Shown: positions 34,001 through 44,484 of the stretch, piece after piece
How positions within the stretch are numbered: position 1 is the first letter of the stretch
Layout of the letters: every line of letters starts with the position of its first letter
Source of the DNA: Letharia columbiana
Lineage: Eukaryota; Ascomycota; Lecanoromycetes; Lecanorales; Parmeliaceae
Assembly (NCBI RefSeq): GCF_014066305.1
Contig: NW_023501036.1
Span: 755,501-819,500 of the forward strand
Length of the DNA: 64,000 nucleotides
Direction: 5' to 3'
The notes under the pieces: generated by a model
Told to the model about the DNA's origin: nothing
Database searches by the model: none
The model's input: the letters and a program-made list of their open reading frames with translations, nothing else
Made by a program: the position numbers and the translations under genes

Positions 34001-34119
34001 CTTTGATCCGTCTGCTCCCCATTTGCCTCGTCCAGTTGATGTGAATTGGGCCTCATCGCAGGATGCCAGGAACCAGGTGCATTTTCGTGGTTTTGGGCCG
34101 ACGGCGCCACATCCATCAT
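28019..34119 (-). CDS. SEC16: COPII coat assembly protein Sec16
   Basis: Sec16 organises ER exit sites and scaffolds COPII coat proteins. Two exons on the minus strand (34119-28728 and 28674-28019) separated by a 53-nt intron (gtatgt...gacacag) give 2015 aa. The long N-terminal half is acidic, Ser/Pro-rich and disordered. The central conserved domain lies at about residues 1010-1150 (DHLERWKGCPIISFGFGG, PGEVKILDGKILPLDED), and the alpha-solenoid ACE1-type part follows to about 1560 (LWAHAMLLASTLEKNVWKQV, YGRTEAAHICYIFAKSPGLF). The tail is Pro/Tyr-rich, and the second exon carries SGWFGGWLGSKK, a YYDSEKKRWINKKDP segment and the end SSIDDLIGVPQARKGG...YVDVMAK, conserved in Sec16. Divergent from NEO1. 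Confidence 0.95.
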
Positions 34120-34593
34120 TCTCTAGAGTGCATGTAGACATAGGACACTGGGATCCGTCAGTTGTCAGGTTCTGGGTCATCGGCGAGTCAACAAAGCAGG
34201 AAAGACTCTCCTTGACGTGGGAGAGATGCAACGTACATATTAACCTTCCCGGAAACACGTCAGCCATGCACAAGCAGCAAAGATGAGATTATCTTGGAAA
34301 TCCAATCCAAGCTCAAGTCCAATGGTCCATGAAGACAGATGCTAGCGTGCCGGATTAACCTCGGCTTTTCGGAGAAGAAGTGGCCTAGAGCACCAGAGGA
34401 GTGGTTTCGAGAGCTCTGTGTGTGATCTATCTAATCGAACTCCGCTACTCTGTGGTATTGGTACTGACATGATGCCGAGAATGATCCGTCTTATGCCAAG
34501 TTCTAGAAACCACTTTCTTTTGATAATCTGAGTCCCGGTCTCGACCCAAGTGACAACTGCCATTCAGGCCAAGTTAACGGCATACATGAAACC
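34120..34593. promoter_or_regulatory. Divergent SEC16/NEO1 promoter region
   Basis: The 474 bp between the two ATGs (34119 minus, 34594 plus) must contain both promoters. Specific factor sites are not assigned. Confidence 0.5.
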
Positions 34594-37500
34594 ATGTCGA
34601 GACCCCATCAGTACCATCAGCCCAATGCTCCAGACCCACTCAGCGATGAATCAGACTCAGATATTGAAATTGATTTGCAGGAGCTAGACCACGCCACTGC
34701 CGAACATGGATCCGGTATCTACACTGATCCATATAAGGTGCATCAGCGGGCGGAGAGTCAGATACCTCTAAGAAATCTGCGGGTTGGGCGAGCGCGCGGA
34801 TTTGGTCGCCAAAAGCATGGCATTGATGTGTCTGGTGATGAAGAAGATCTTCAGGGTTTACTACACGATAGTAACGATCACGGAGACTCCACTGGAAGCC
34901 TAGGTGTTGTCGACGACGATGCTCCTCTTCTCCAACCAAATGGTCGACCGGTGTCGAAAGCTTATACGACTGAAGGGCGCCGAGGGTTCTTGTCCTCTCA
35001 CTTACGGTTGCCCAGCTTTGCATCTGGTCAGCCCGATCTCGAGAGCACTCCTACTGAACAGATAGGCGCAACGCAAGCTGGCGGAACGTCACGCAATATC
35101 AGCATAGGGCAATATCCCCCACCAAAATTTCCGCCAAATGCTGTATCAAACGCTAAATACACGGCCTGGAGTTTCCTGCCCCGAACGTTGTATAACGAAT
35201 TCTCTTTCTTCTTTAATATGTATTTCCTCATGGTCGCTCTGTCTCAAGCTATACCCCCTTTGCGAATTGGATATCTTTCAACATATGTTGCACCATTGGC
35301 GTTTGTTCTTGCAGTTACACTGGGTAAAGAGGCGTTGGATGATATCGCGCGCAGAAGAAGGGACGCTGAAGCGAACAAGGAAGAATACACCGTGCTTAGA
35401 CTACGAGATAGTTCAGAAACAGCAGGGTTCAAAGGAAAACGCAAGCGCCGCTCGAGGCTTCCGTCTAACAAGAATTGGGCCCGCGGTGTTTCCAAAGGTT
35501 CTCGTCTTGACGCCATCGAGGAGGAAGAAGAGAACCTTGGAGAAGAGAGCCAGAATGTCATATCGAATAGTGAGGTCGATGAGATTGACATCAAATCCCG
35601 AGACCTTAAAGTTGGAGACATTTTGAAGCTTGGAAAGGACCAAAGAGTACCCGCGGACCTTGTCATACTCAAAAGCTATACCACTGAATCGTCGATCACC
35701 GTCCCTTCGATCCCAGCTGCTTCACTGGTGTCGTCCGAGGAAACCGGCCCCCTTGTAGAACCTCTCGAAGAGCCTCCCATTGCCAGGACTTTGAATGCAG
35801 GGAAGCATTCAAACCAGTCAACCTCTCTTGACGCCTCCACACCCTCTGCCGATGCCGGTGGAGTTGGCGAGACTTTCATCCGGACAGATCAGCTTGACGG
35901 TGAGACTGATTGGAAGCTACGTCTTGCTTCACCTCTGACACAGTCTCTGGATCCACGCGACTTTACGCGACTGAAGATTGTGGCTGGGAAGCCCTCTAAA
36001 GAAGTCAACGATTTCGTTGGTACAGTTCAGTACCGCCCACAAAAGGCACAATGGGTAGCCAAAAGAAGTGTGAACGACTCCGAAATCACTGTCAAGACGG
36101 CACCATTGACGATAGATAATACGGCTTGGGCTAATACGGTACTTGCATCTAATGCCACTGTTCTAGCAGTAGTGGTATACACGGGTGCACAAACGCGGCA
36201 AGCTCTGTCAACGTCTCCGTCACGATCAAAAGCAGGTCTCCTAGAATATGAGATCAACAATCTCACCAAGATACTGTGCGCCCTGACTCTGACACTTTCC
36301 ATCGCTCTCGTTGCAATCAGAGGCATCGAAGGCCGTCCAGGCCAGCAATGGTATGTAGCTGTAACAAGGTTTCTCATTCTCTTCTCGACTATTGTTCCCA
36401 TCAGTCTTCGAGTCAACCTGGACATGGGCAAATCAGTATACGCCCGTTTCATTGAACGGGACCAAGACATGCCTGGAACAGTAGTCAGGACAAGCACGAT
36501 TCCTGAGGAACTTGGACGAATCGAGTATCTTCTGAGCGACAAAACAGGTACTCTCACACAGAACGAGATGGATCTCAAGAAGATTCATGTTGGCACGGTC
36601 TCATACGCTAACGAAGCCATGGATGAAGTCCGGACCTATATTCGCCAGGGATTCTCAACAGGTGTAACAAACGATGCTACACAAGCAGCGTCTTTGGTCA
36701 CACCTTCGTCTACATACGCTTCTACTTCCGCAGGGGCTTCGACGACAAGGACACGACGAGAAATTGGCTCCCGGGTTCGAGATCTTGTCTTGGCGCTTGC
36801 ACTTTGTCACAATGTTACACCATCTACGGAAGACCATGAAGGCCAGAGTGTTACCACTTACCAAGCTTCGTCGCCAGACGAGATCGCAATCGTCCGATGG
36901 GCGGAGAATGTAGGGCTTCGACTCATGCATCGGGACCGACACACTATCACTCTTCAGTCTGTTGATACCTCTCGAGTTGTGGTTCGAGTCAAGATTCTCG
37001 AGGTCTTTCCGTTCACATCAGCCGGAAAGCGCATGGGCATAATTCTGCAATTCTCTCAAGGGGCGGAGTCTGCCGTTTCCTCAGTAGAAAGTCCGGCAGA
37101 AGTCTGGTTCTACCAGAAAGGCGCTGATACGGTTATGACCTCGATCGTCGCTGCAAATGACTGGCTAGACGAAGAGACGGCAAATATGGCTCGAGAAGGC
37201 CTTCGTACTTTGGTCGTTGGAAGGAGGAAGCTGTCAATGCAGCAGTACAACGAGTTTTCAATGCGATACAAGCAGGCTTCAGTGTCTCTACAAAACCGGG
37301 ATTCGAGCATGGCAAAAATTGTGAAAGACTATCTCGAGCATAACCTGGAGCTCCTTGGCGTCACCGGTGTTGAAGACAAGCTCCAGAAGGACGTCAAGTC
37401 CTCCCTCGAGCTCCTCAGAAACGCTGGTATCAAGATCTGGATGTTGACGGGCGACAAAGTAGAGACTGCCCGATGTGTCGCCGTTTCTGCAAAGCTCGTT

Positions 37501-38577
37501 TCACGAACTCAATTTATTCATACCATCACTCACCTTTCAACTGCTTCTGGCTCCACTGCTGCACTTGATTCCCTATCCCTTCTTCGCTCCAAACCTGAAA
37601 CCACGGCCCTTCTTATCGACGGCGAGTCATTGTCTTATTTCCTGACTTACCATCGTCATGACTTCATCTCCGTCGCCGTTCTCCTGCCGGCCGTTATCGC
37701 TTGTCGTTGCTCTCCGACCCAAAAAGCTGACATTGCCAGTCTCATTCGACAATTCACTCGAAAGAGAGTTCTTTGTATCGGCGACGGAGGTAACGATGTC
37801 TCAATGATTCAAGCTGCTGATGTTGGTGTTGGTATCGTGGGCAAAGAAGGGAGACAAGCTTCTCTCGCAGCGGACTTTTCTATAACCACCTTTCACCACC
37901 TCACTAAGCTTCTCGTTTGGCATGGCCGCAATTCCTATAAACGATCGGCCAAGCTCGCACAATTCGTCATCCACCGCGGTCTGATCATCTCAGTCTGCCA
38001 GACGTTCTACAGTATTGCAACCCAGCTCCAACCGCACGCTCTGTATCGCGACTGGCTGCTTGTTGGCTACGCAACTGTGTATACGATGGCTCCTGTGTTC
38101 AGTTTAGTGCTCGACAAAGACGTTGACGAAGGGCTAGCCAATCTCTATCCGGAATTGTACAAAGAGCTCACCACGGGCAGCAGTCTGAGCTACCGTACCT
38201 TCTTCGTCTGGGTGGCGGTCAGCATCTATCAAGGTGGCATAATCCAGGGGCTCAGCCAAATCCTCGTCAATTTGGACTCGCACCGGATGGTCAGCGTAAG
38301 CTTTACGGTACTAGTCATCAATGAATTGATCATGGTGGCCTTCGAAATAGTCACGTGGCACTGGATCATGGCCGTGAGTATAGTGGGCACTGCCGCTATA
38401 TATGTGGGAAGCGTGCCCTTCTTGGGTGGATACTTTGATTTAGGTTATGTTTGGAGTTGGGGATTTGCATGGAGGGTGGCGGCGATATCTGCCATCAGTC
38501 TCATACCGCCGTACTGTATAAAAGTACTGAGGAGGACGCTGAAGCCGCCGAGCTATAGGAAGGTGCAAGGACTGTGA
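34594..38577 (+). CDS. NEO1: P4-type ATPase, phospholipid flippase of the Neo1 group
   Basis: Neo1 moves aminophospholipids across Golgi/endosome membranes and, unlike other P4-ATPases, needs no Cdc50 partner. A single exon encodes 1327 aa. The A-domain glutamate motif is TDQLDGETDWKL (near residue 435), the phosphorylation site is DKTGTLTQNEMDLKK (Asp about 649), the nucleotide-binding motif is FYQKGADTVM, and the hinge motifs are MLTGDKVETARCVAVSAKLV and GDGGNDVSMIQAADVGVGI. The N-terminal membrane entry WSFLPRTLYNEFSFFFNMYF is characteristic of Neo1. Compared with yeast (1151 aa) it has a longer acidic N-terminus and inserts around residues 270-420. All catalytic motifs are intact. Confidence 0.95.
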   Translation: MSRPHQYHQPNAPDPLSDESDSDIEIDLQELDHATAEHGSGIYTDPYKVHQRAESQIPLRNLRVGRARGFGRQKHGIDVSGDEEDLQGLLHDSNDHGDSTGSLGVVDDDAPLLQPNGRPVSKAYTTEGRRGFLSSHLRLPSFASGQPDLESTPTEQIGATQAGGTSRNISIGQYPPPKFPPNAVSNAKYTAWSFLPRTLYNEFSFFFNMYFLMVALSQAIPPLRIGYLSTYVAPLAFVLAVTLGKEALDDIARRRRDAEANKEEYTVLRLRDSSETAGFKGKRKRRSRLPSNKNWARGVSKGSRLDAIEEEEENLGEESQNVISNSEVDEIDIKSRDLKVGDILKLGKDQRVPADLVILKSYTTESSITVPSIPAASLVSSEETGPLVEPLEEPPIARTLNAGKHSNQSTSLDASTPSADAGGVGETFIRTDQLDGETDWKLRLASPLTQSLDPRDFTRLKIVAGKPSKEVNDFVGTVQYRPQKAQWVAKRSVNDSEITVKTAPLTIDNTAWANTVLASNATVLAVVVYTGAQTRQALSTSPSRSKAGLLEYEINNLTKILCALTLTLSIALVAIRGIEGRPGQQWYVAVTRFLILFSTIVPISLRVNLDMGKSVYARFIERDQDMPGTVVRTSTIPEELGRIEYLLSDKTGTLTQNEMDLKKIHVGTVSYANEAMDEVRTYIRQGFSTGVTNDATQAASLVTPSSTYASTSAGASTTRTRREIGSRVRDLVLALALCHNVTPSTEDHEGQSVTTYQASSPDEIAIVRWAENVGLRLMHRDRHTITLQSVDTSRVVVRVKILEVFPFTSAGKRMGIILQFSQGAESAVSSVESPAEVWFYQKGADTVMTSIVAANDWLDEETANMAREGLRTLVVGRRKLSMQQYNEFSMRYKQASVSLQNRDSSMAKIVKDYLEHNLELLGVTGVEDKLQKDVKSSLELLRNAGIKIWMLTGDKVETARCVAVSAKLVSRTQFIHTITHLSTASGSTAALDSLSLLRSKPETTALLIDGESLSYFLTYHRHDFISVAVLLPAVIACRCSPTQKADIASLIRQFTRKRVLCIGDGGNDVSMIQAADVGVGIVGKEGRQASLAADFSITTFHHLTKLLVWHGRNSYKRSAKLAQFVIHRGLIISVCQTFYSIATQLQPHALYRDWLLVGYATVYTMAPVFSLVLDKDVDEGLANLYPELYKELTTGSSLSYRTFFVWVAVSIYQGGIIQGLSQILVNLDSHRMVSVSFTVLVINELIMVAFEIVTWHWIMAVSIVGTAAIYVGSVPFLGGYFDLGYVWSWGFAWRVAAISAISLIPPYCIKVLRRTLKPPSYRKVQGL

Positions 38578-38841
38578 AGTGGCATAGCCAGGGCGTTCTG
38601 ATTACGGGAAATTGGGAAAGTGCATTTGTGATCTGAGCGAGTTCAGGAGGTTTTGCATGTGATATGGCGTCTTAGAATGGGATACTTTCATGAAGCTATA
38701 AATTCCAACATCCACAATATCTCAAACAAGTGATATTGGGGATAAGTGGCTCCGCTGCGCCTTCAGGACTTCGAAGGATGTGCGAGATCAAACCCAGGGT
38801 AAGAAGAAAATATATAAACAAATAAAGATCATTTTCAATAT

Positions 38842-38912
38842 GCAATGATAGTTCAAGGGTAGAATTCGAGCTTCCCATGCTCGAGGTCGGGGTTCGAGTC
38901 CCCGTCATTGCA
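38842..38912 (+). tRNA. tRNA-Gly (anticodon CCC)
   Basis: The 71-nt sequence folds as a cloverleaf. The acceptor arm GCAATGA (38842-38848) pairs with TCATTGC (38905-38911), the discriminator base is A, and the T arm GGGGTTCGAGTCCCC is a perfect stem. The anticodon stem CGAGC/GCTCG encloses the loop TTCCCAT with anticodon CCC, reading GGG glycine codons. There is no intron. The A-box-like part (TAGTTCAAGGGTAGAAT) is normal for a eukaryotic tRNA-Gly. A/T-rich flanks follow, with T runs about 20 nt downstream that could serve as a Pol III terminator. Confidence 0.95.
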
Positions 38913-39140
38913 ATAAATCATCTTGTAAAAAACATATTTATTCATACTGGCCATATTTTTGTATTTTTTCACCTTTTTCCTTCTTAGATTTTCTTCTCGC
39001 CGTTCGAAGTATTTCCTATCCCTGTTGTTGAGAAAGATCACTTTCAGAGGGTCAGAGGGCGTACAACTTGGACCGAAAGTTGCCCCCGCTAATTTCACCT
39101 TTTTGGTGGATAATTATCGATCACACCTCCCACCCCCACG

Positions 39141-39505
39141 ATGGCGCCTCCCTCTCGCAAAGAATCCGAAGCTCAGGTACGATCCTGGGGCTTCTCTCAC
39201 GTCTTTTCATGGGCTGATGGCCCGTATGCTTCTCTATTCCTTTTCTCATCAACTCTCATCTTTCCCCCCTCCCTGAAATCATAGCTGATAAGCACTGGCG
39301 CAGAAACGCACATTACCCTCCCCACTCCCATCACTGCCTTACGACCCATCTGATCCGCCGAGGTACACTTACAATTACGTATCCCAAAGATGAGACGCCG
39401 ACCAAAGAGACGTTTGGCGTGGGCTCTAGAGTAGATGTTGAGGCCGGCAGGGTACACGAGGTTTGGATGAGTGACGAGGGATGCGAGTATATTATTGGAG
39501 AATAG
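39141..39505 (+). CDS. Small conserved-looking protein with a frame break (uncertain)
   Basis: ATG 39141 starts a 12-codon exon (MAPPSRKESEAQ) that ends at a donor gtacga. An intron of about 108 nt ends at atcatag (39284), and exon two reads LISTGAETHITLPTPITALR in phase until a stop at 39351-39353. Right after, another frame reads GTLTITYPKDETPTKETFGV and GSRVDVEAGRVHEVWMSDEG, ending in GCEYIIGE at 39505. Both halves look like real protein and would join to a protein of about 90 aa if one base were missing near 39342-39362. Either there is a sequencing/assembly or real indel, or I have the splicing wrong. No family is recognised. Confidence 0.45.
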
Positions 39506-39982
39506 AACAGAAGTGGAAGGAGAGAAGAGGCTTGAGGCCGGATGGGCAATTGCCGGCGTGAAGTGCGGAGGGAACGAATACCTCCCCGGGGATTGTACCT
39601 CGAAACGTGAAAAAGATCGTGCTTCAAGACAAACCCCGATCCTAAATACCACAGACCATGGAATAACAAATGAATTGGCCATGAGAATGCAGACCGCAGA
39701 CGAGACTGCCGGAATCAACATCCCACGCATAAAAGCAAACGGATCGCTTTTCCCCGACCGGACTATGTTCCGGGGGTCATTACAACCACTTTTGTATAAC
39801 GACTCCACGTCTTTTTGTACAATGCCAATGGATCACCCTCTGAAGAAAGTACAAGTTTTCAGCTCCGATGACTTCTCACATGTGTACCACTTAGATCCTT
39901 GCCGGAAATAGTGCAAGACTTCAATTCCGATCCCTGCTCGTACTGCTTTTCCCAGCGGAAGCCTGCCCCAATATCTTCCGCT
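39506..39982. other. Spacer between uncertain small genes
   Basis: ORFs exist here on both strands (39471-39911 plus, part of 39197-39808 minus) but overlap each other and show no domain. I cannot choose a real gene. Confidence 0.35.
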
Positions 39983-40582
39983 TCAAGACCTCCGCCGCCC
40001 CAAGTGGCAGAGCCTGGTCGCTATACTGCGAGCACCCTGTTGAGTCACTCTCGGGATACTGTCGCGTCTTTCTCTTCTTATTACTGAAAGTCCCCAACAG
40101 GGAAGAAAGAAATCCAGAATAGTCGGAGTTGGGTGATGAGTCTGGTCGTTTGTGATAATTCCCTGCACCACCGAGACCATGACGAACGAAAGCTCTTCTA
40201 TGGCGGTTCCTCGGTTGCTGGGGGGCGCAGGTAGGGATAGGGGTGCGGGTTTCAGGGAGGATACTGAAGTGGTGGAAAATGAAGATGTCGTCATTTCGCT
40301 TGGAGATATTGGGGAGTCTGGCTCGGGAGGTGGCTGTTCTTGAGAACGTGGAGCAACTTGGTGGTTTGGATGCGACGGCTCTGGAGAATTCGGCGGGTCA
40401 TGGGTTTTTGAAGGCAGTGGTTCGGCCGGTGGTGGAGGGGAGCGCTCTTGACGCGTTGTGGGGTCTTCGGGATTCAAGGTCAACGATTCTTGCGGTGCAG
40501 GAGGAAGGTCTGGAGTTGAAGAGAGGGGTTTGGAGAGGGGAGGGGCTGGAAAGAGGGAATACTTGGGCTTTCTTGCCTCCAT
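39983..40582 (-). CDS. Pro/Ser-rich hypothetical protein
   Basis: A minus-strand frame from ATG 40582 (in-frame Met also at 40636) encodes about 199 aa. The first 110 residues are strongly Pro/Ser/Glu-rich and disordered (MEARKPKYSLFPAPPLSKPL; PPPEPDSPISPSEMTTSSF). Then comes a more ordered part, AIEELSFVMVSVVQGIITND, and FFLPCWGLSVIRRE. The composition bias is on this strand, which favours it over the overlapping plus-strand ORF at 40243-40587. No family, signal peptide or splice site was identified. It may continue into a downstream exon. Confidence 0.4.
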   Translation of the reverse strand: MEARKPKYSLFPAPPLSKPLSSTPDLPPAPQESLTLNPEDPTTRQERSPPPPAEPLPSKTHDPPNSPEPSHPNHQVAPRSQEQPPPEPDSPISPSEMTTSSFSTTSVSSLKPAPLSLPAPPSNRGTAIEELSFVMVSVVQGIITNDQTHHPTPTILDFFLPCWGLSVIRRERRDSIPRVTQQGARSIATRLCHLGRRRS

Positions 40583-42020
40583 CGTAAGGAAATCTGGGGA
40601 GAATCTCCCCTGCAGAAGGTCAAAGCATGGACCCAAGTGAAAGAGTGGAGCGCGTGTATGGGAAATGCAAGAGGGAGAATGGGTAATGAATAATGGGTAA
40701 TTGTGAAAGTGAGATGCACGCTGAAGGATATGCCCAATATATGTGGAGCGGGTGGTGACAGAGACGAGTAGTTGAGTTCAATGATAATATCATTTCATCA
40801 GCAAAAATGAAAGCGCAAGTCTTTTCTATCTTGCTCACGGGGCGCGGGCAAAGGCATGGCGTAGATTCAATTCTTCCGTTCGATTTCCCACCACCATCTC
40901 AGCCACTATGCCTATGTAAGTTTCGGAGCTCCACCACCAGATTGAAAAAAGGTCACTAAAGAATCCAAAGTCCAACAACATGTCGACTGACCAATCGGAG
41001 GCGATTAAGTATGATTAATAGAAAAACCATGTCTTCCCCAATATTTGACCTTCCAACGGAGCACCTGAGTCTAAAGTACTTTACGAGACTAAGTCGGACC
41101 ATATCGGCGGGAGAGTGCAGAAGCTGTGGCTCCTTACATAATGAATATCAAATAAAGTACCTAGGCTTAAAAGTATCATTCGTGATCAATTAATTTACTT
41201 TACTTTAAAATTTAAATGACAGTAATAATGGAGACGCTGAATGGCAAATGCATTTAAGAGGAGCGGCAAAATTGAAAGCGGCCCGAAGGCAATAGCGCCC
41301 CATCGGATGCTTGCGACAAGCGCTGCGGGGTGCATGAAATGATGAAGCTATTTACTCGTACGGCCGTACTGTATGTACTCCGTACAAGTACATACGGAGG
41401 TACAGAGGTAGAGTACTTTCTTTAATCATGATACTCTATAGGCATCCTCTTGGTACGGAAGTAGACTACCCACCAACGATCCAATCAACGTCGGTCATGC
41501 AACCATCAATCACGCATGAATACTTTGATTGGTAGCTATATCCGTGCCGGACCGCTTAAAAGTTTGGAAGAATCAAATATAGACTTCTCGGCCGCACGGG
41601 TATATACATATTCCCCCTTCCTCCAAGATTGATGCATAGGGTACTTCCCGTACATCCTTCGAAACATGTCTAGGTGTGCCTAGGTAGAGAGATCCTACTC
41701 GTCCACACATCCCTGGGCTAATGGACCCTAGACTGGAGTCATGACACGAAGTATTAGCAAATATTGAAAAGACAGTCACATTGATTTCTTAGTATCCGTG
41801 CTCCACCACCGCGCCATCCGCCCAAGCCAGAGCGAAGAGATCACTATTCTCCGGGAACCCGCTCAACCTCTTTCGATATCCAATTGGAGAACAGCCTGTA
41901 CGTAGCTATCAATGCTCAACGGAACATTGAAAGAGGTAGACCCGGCTGTAGGCCAAATTAAGCGGCGTGGACCTGTGGTTCATGCAGTTTGTCCGGGAGA
42001 GTTGCCGCAAATCATTCTTC
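40583..42020. other. AT-rich gene-free region with GTAC-rich palindromes
   Basis: About 1.4 kb without a supported gene, lying beyond the 3' end of MTO1. It is AT-rich around 41150-41230 and contains the GTAC palindrome cluster at about 41358-41415 (listed separately). Confidence 0.5.
41358..41415. repeat. GTAC-rich palindrome / inverted-repeat cluster
   Basis: A perfect 12-bp palindrome GTACGGCCGTAC (41358-41369) is followed by GTATGTAC (41371-41378) and its reverse complement GTACATAC (41388-41395), plus CTCCGTA and TACGGAG in interleaved inverted order. Six GTAC tetranucleotides fall in under 60 bp. It could form a hairpin; no function is claimed. Confidence 0.8.
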
Positions 42021-44123
42021 TCACAGGCCAGCATGTTGTTGCTTCCTTAATTGCACCTCTTCATAGACTACTCTTTGTCGGTCTTGTTTTTTAACTCCTC
42101 TGACGAAAGCTAGCAGCCTCAAGGCGCCTGCAGGCGTAACTCCCTCACATCTTCTGGCCAAACCCACACTCTCAGGCCTCGCAATCTCGAGCGCGCGTAG
42201 CTCTTCCGTGCTAAGACCATGTATTTTCGAGTATTCCAAGTCAATTGGCAACTTTAGCTGCTCATCTCTCTCCAGAACCCTGATTGCTGCCTTCTGCTGC
42301 TCGACGTAAGGCGCATACACACTCTCAATACCCACACGAGCCCGAACACTTGGAGAATAAGACGCAATCTGAGGCACGTGCGGTACTAGAGAATCGACGG
42401 TAACCCCATTGACGCGTAAGAGCTCAGAGGCTGAGCGTGCTGTTGCGTTTTGATGGATTTGGAACCCTTTCGCGGCCCACGCAGATGAGCTCATACGAAC
42501 ATTTTGAAGCACTGTCTGCATTTCTTGCATTTCCGCGGCGAGAGTAGAGAAATGATCCCATCGTTCATCGCCAACGACTCCGGCAATCCGTCCTTTAGCA
42601 GTAAGCCGCAAATCAGCATTATCAGCGCGAGCACTCATTCGATACTCGCTCCGAGATGTAAACATGCGGTAAGGCTCACTAACGCCTTTAGTAATGAGGT
42701 CATCGATCATGATTCCAATGTAGCCATCGCCTCGGCCCATGGTCATTTGAGCCTTGCCCTGTGATGCAAGGCCAGCGTTGATGCCCGCAATGATGCCTTG
42801 AGAAGCCGCCTCTTCGTAGCCGGTAGTACCGTTAATTTGACCGGCCAAGTAAAGACCGGAGATCAACTTTGTCTCAAGGGTTGATCGAAGGTTACGAGGA
42901 TCAACATAGTCGTACTCGACCCCGTAGCCTGGTTGTAGCATCTTGACGTCTTCGAGGCCAATTATGGTGTGGAGCATTGCATCCTGTGCAGCCGCAGGTA
43001 CAGTCATAGAGATACCATTGGGATATATAACATCAGTATCAAATCCTTCGGGCTCGAGCCATATCTTGTGACTATCTCTGTTCCCAAACCGGATGACTTT
43101 TGACTCAAGAGATGGGCAATATCGGGGTCCCTTGACAGTTTCTCGTATATGGATACTCTGGTCCAGGTTGTCTTGAATGATCTTGTGAGTCGCCGTGTTA
43201 GTCTGTGTTCCGTAACAATGGAGTTGATCTTGAACGGTGACTGCATCATTGAGGTATGAGAATGGTACAGGGGGATCCTCGCCAGGCTGAACATCCAGTC
43301 GGGAGAAGTCTATGGTTTTTTTGTCGAGTCGAGGGGGTGTGCCTGTTTTCAGTCTGCCCAATTGGAACCCTGCGTCTCGCAAAGATTTGCTGAGCCCAAA
43401 CGTAGCTGCCTCGCCCATCCGTCCACTGGGGAACACTTCCAAACCGATATGAATCTCTCCTCCAAGAAAAGTGCCTGTCGTGATGACAACTTTCTGGCAA
43501 TCGAGCACGTCACCAGATTCGAGCCTGACGCCCACGATCCTCTGGTTAGCGCCATCCGCAGATGGCGCAGTCACGATGTCCGCCACCTTTCCCTCCAAGA
43601 CACCCAAGCCCGGCGTGGCCAGTATCTCCGCCTTCATCTCTCTCTTGTAGATCTCTCGATCAATTTGTGCCCTCGGTCCCCAGACAGCCGGGCCCTTTTT
43701 TCTGTTGAGGACTCTGAAGTGAACCCCTGCCTTGTCGACAATACGGCCGCATAGTCCATCCAATGCGTCGATCTCGCGTATCATCGTACCCTTTCCAATA
43801 CCACCAAATGAAGGATTGCAGGAGCAGACACCCAAGTTTGACAAGGACGGAGTCACCAGGGCCGTTCGTGCGCCTGATCGAGCTGCGGCGGCGGATGCTT
43901 CCGTACCAGCATGACCACCTCCTATGACTACTACATCGTATGTACTAGAGGAGATCAGTATCACGTTGCGAAGCGGGTGTGAAGTGCAGCCAGATCATAC
44001 GGCGTACCTGGTACGTTCGCTGATGGTGGCAAAGTCCCGTGTGGACGACATGAGCATTGACCGCACACGGGGACTGTGACCCCAGCGCAGGAGCGCCATG
44101 GGTCGAAATGGAGCGCTCATCAT
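42021..44123 (-). CDS. MTO1: Mitochondrial tRNA uridine-5-carboxymethylaminomethyl modification enzyme
   Basis: MTO1 (bacterial MnmG/GidA) is the FAD protein that, with MSS1, modifies the wobble uridine of mitochondrial tRNAs. Two exons on the minus strand (44123-44008, 43944-42021), joined across a 63-nt intron (gtacgc...ctctag), give 679 aa; yeast Mto1 is 669. The first exon encodes a mitochondrial presequence ([20 protein letters not shown]). The splice produces [20 protein letters not shown], the FAD-binding Rossmann loop. Other family motifs are [40 protein letters not shown] and [20 protein letters not shown]. The C-terminal helical domain is complete. A start at 43964 would lose the presequence, so the two-exon model is preferred. 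Confidence 0.95.
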
Positions 44124-44484
44124 AGAAGGCGACAATTCGTTGAAGCGACAGAAGAATGAAAAGGGCGACAAATGACAAACCAATATTTTAACCTTTAAAC
44201 TTTTCGAGGTACCGTTGGTGCCGCTACACTCAACTGGGCCTCCGCGTACACAACTCTCAACTCGCTTCTTCCTCAACAATCTGCTTGCTCCCAGCAATTT
44301 TTGTAGCTGAAGCAAACAGACTCTCCTTTGCATTCTAATCATAGGCCATACTCCAGATGACCTTGCCGTACAAAATATCAACATTGGCCAAAATTAGTAT
44401 TAACCACTACGGATATAAAACAGGTCTAGTCTACTGTCCATTGCTTTCTGTTATAAGTTAGTTCAGAAGTATTAAGAATCATCT
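44124..44484. other. 5' flank of MTO1
   Basis: It contains the MTO1 promoter (minus strand). No other feature is supported. Confidence 0.45.

Noticed and set aside
33603..34286. 227-codon plus-strand ORF
   Set aside because: Antisense to the first exon of SEC16. The biased composition of the disordered Sec16 region creates open frames on the other strand.
39197..39808. 203-codon minus-strand ORF
   Set aside because: Open without stops but with no splice signals or domain, and it lies antisense to the plus-strand small gene, which has a better exon-intron structure. I cannot exclude it completely.
40243..40587. 114-codon plus-strand ORF
   Set aside because: Antisense to the Pro/Ser-rich minus-strand frame, whose composition is more typical of a real disordered protein.
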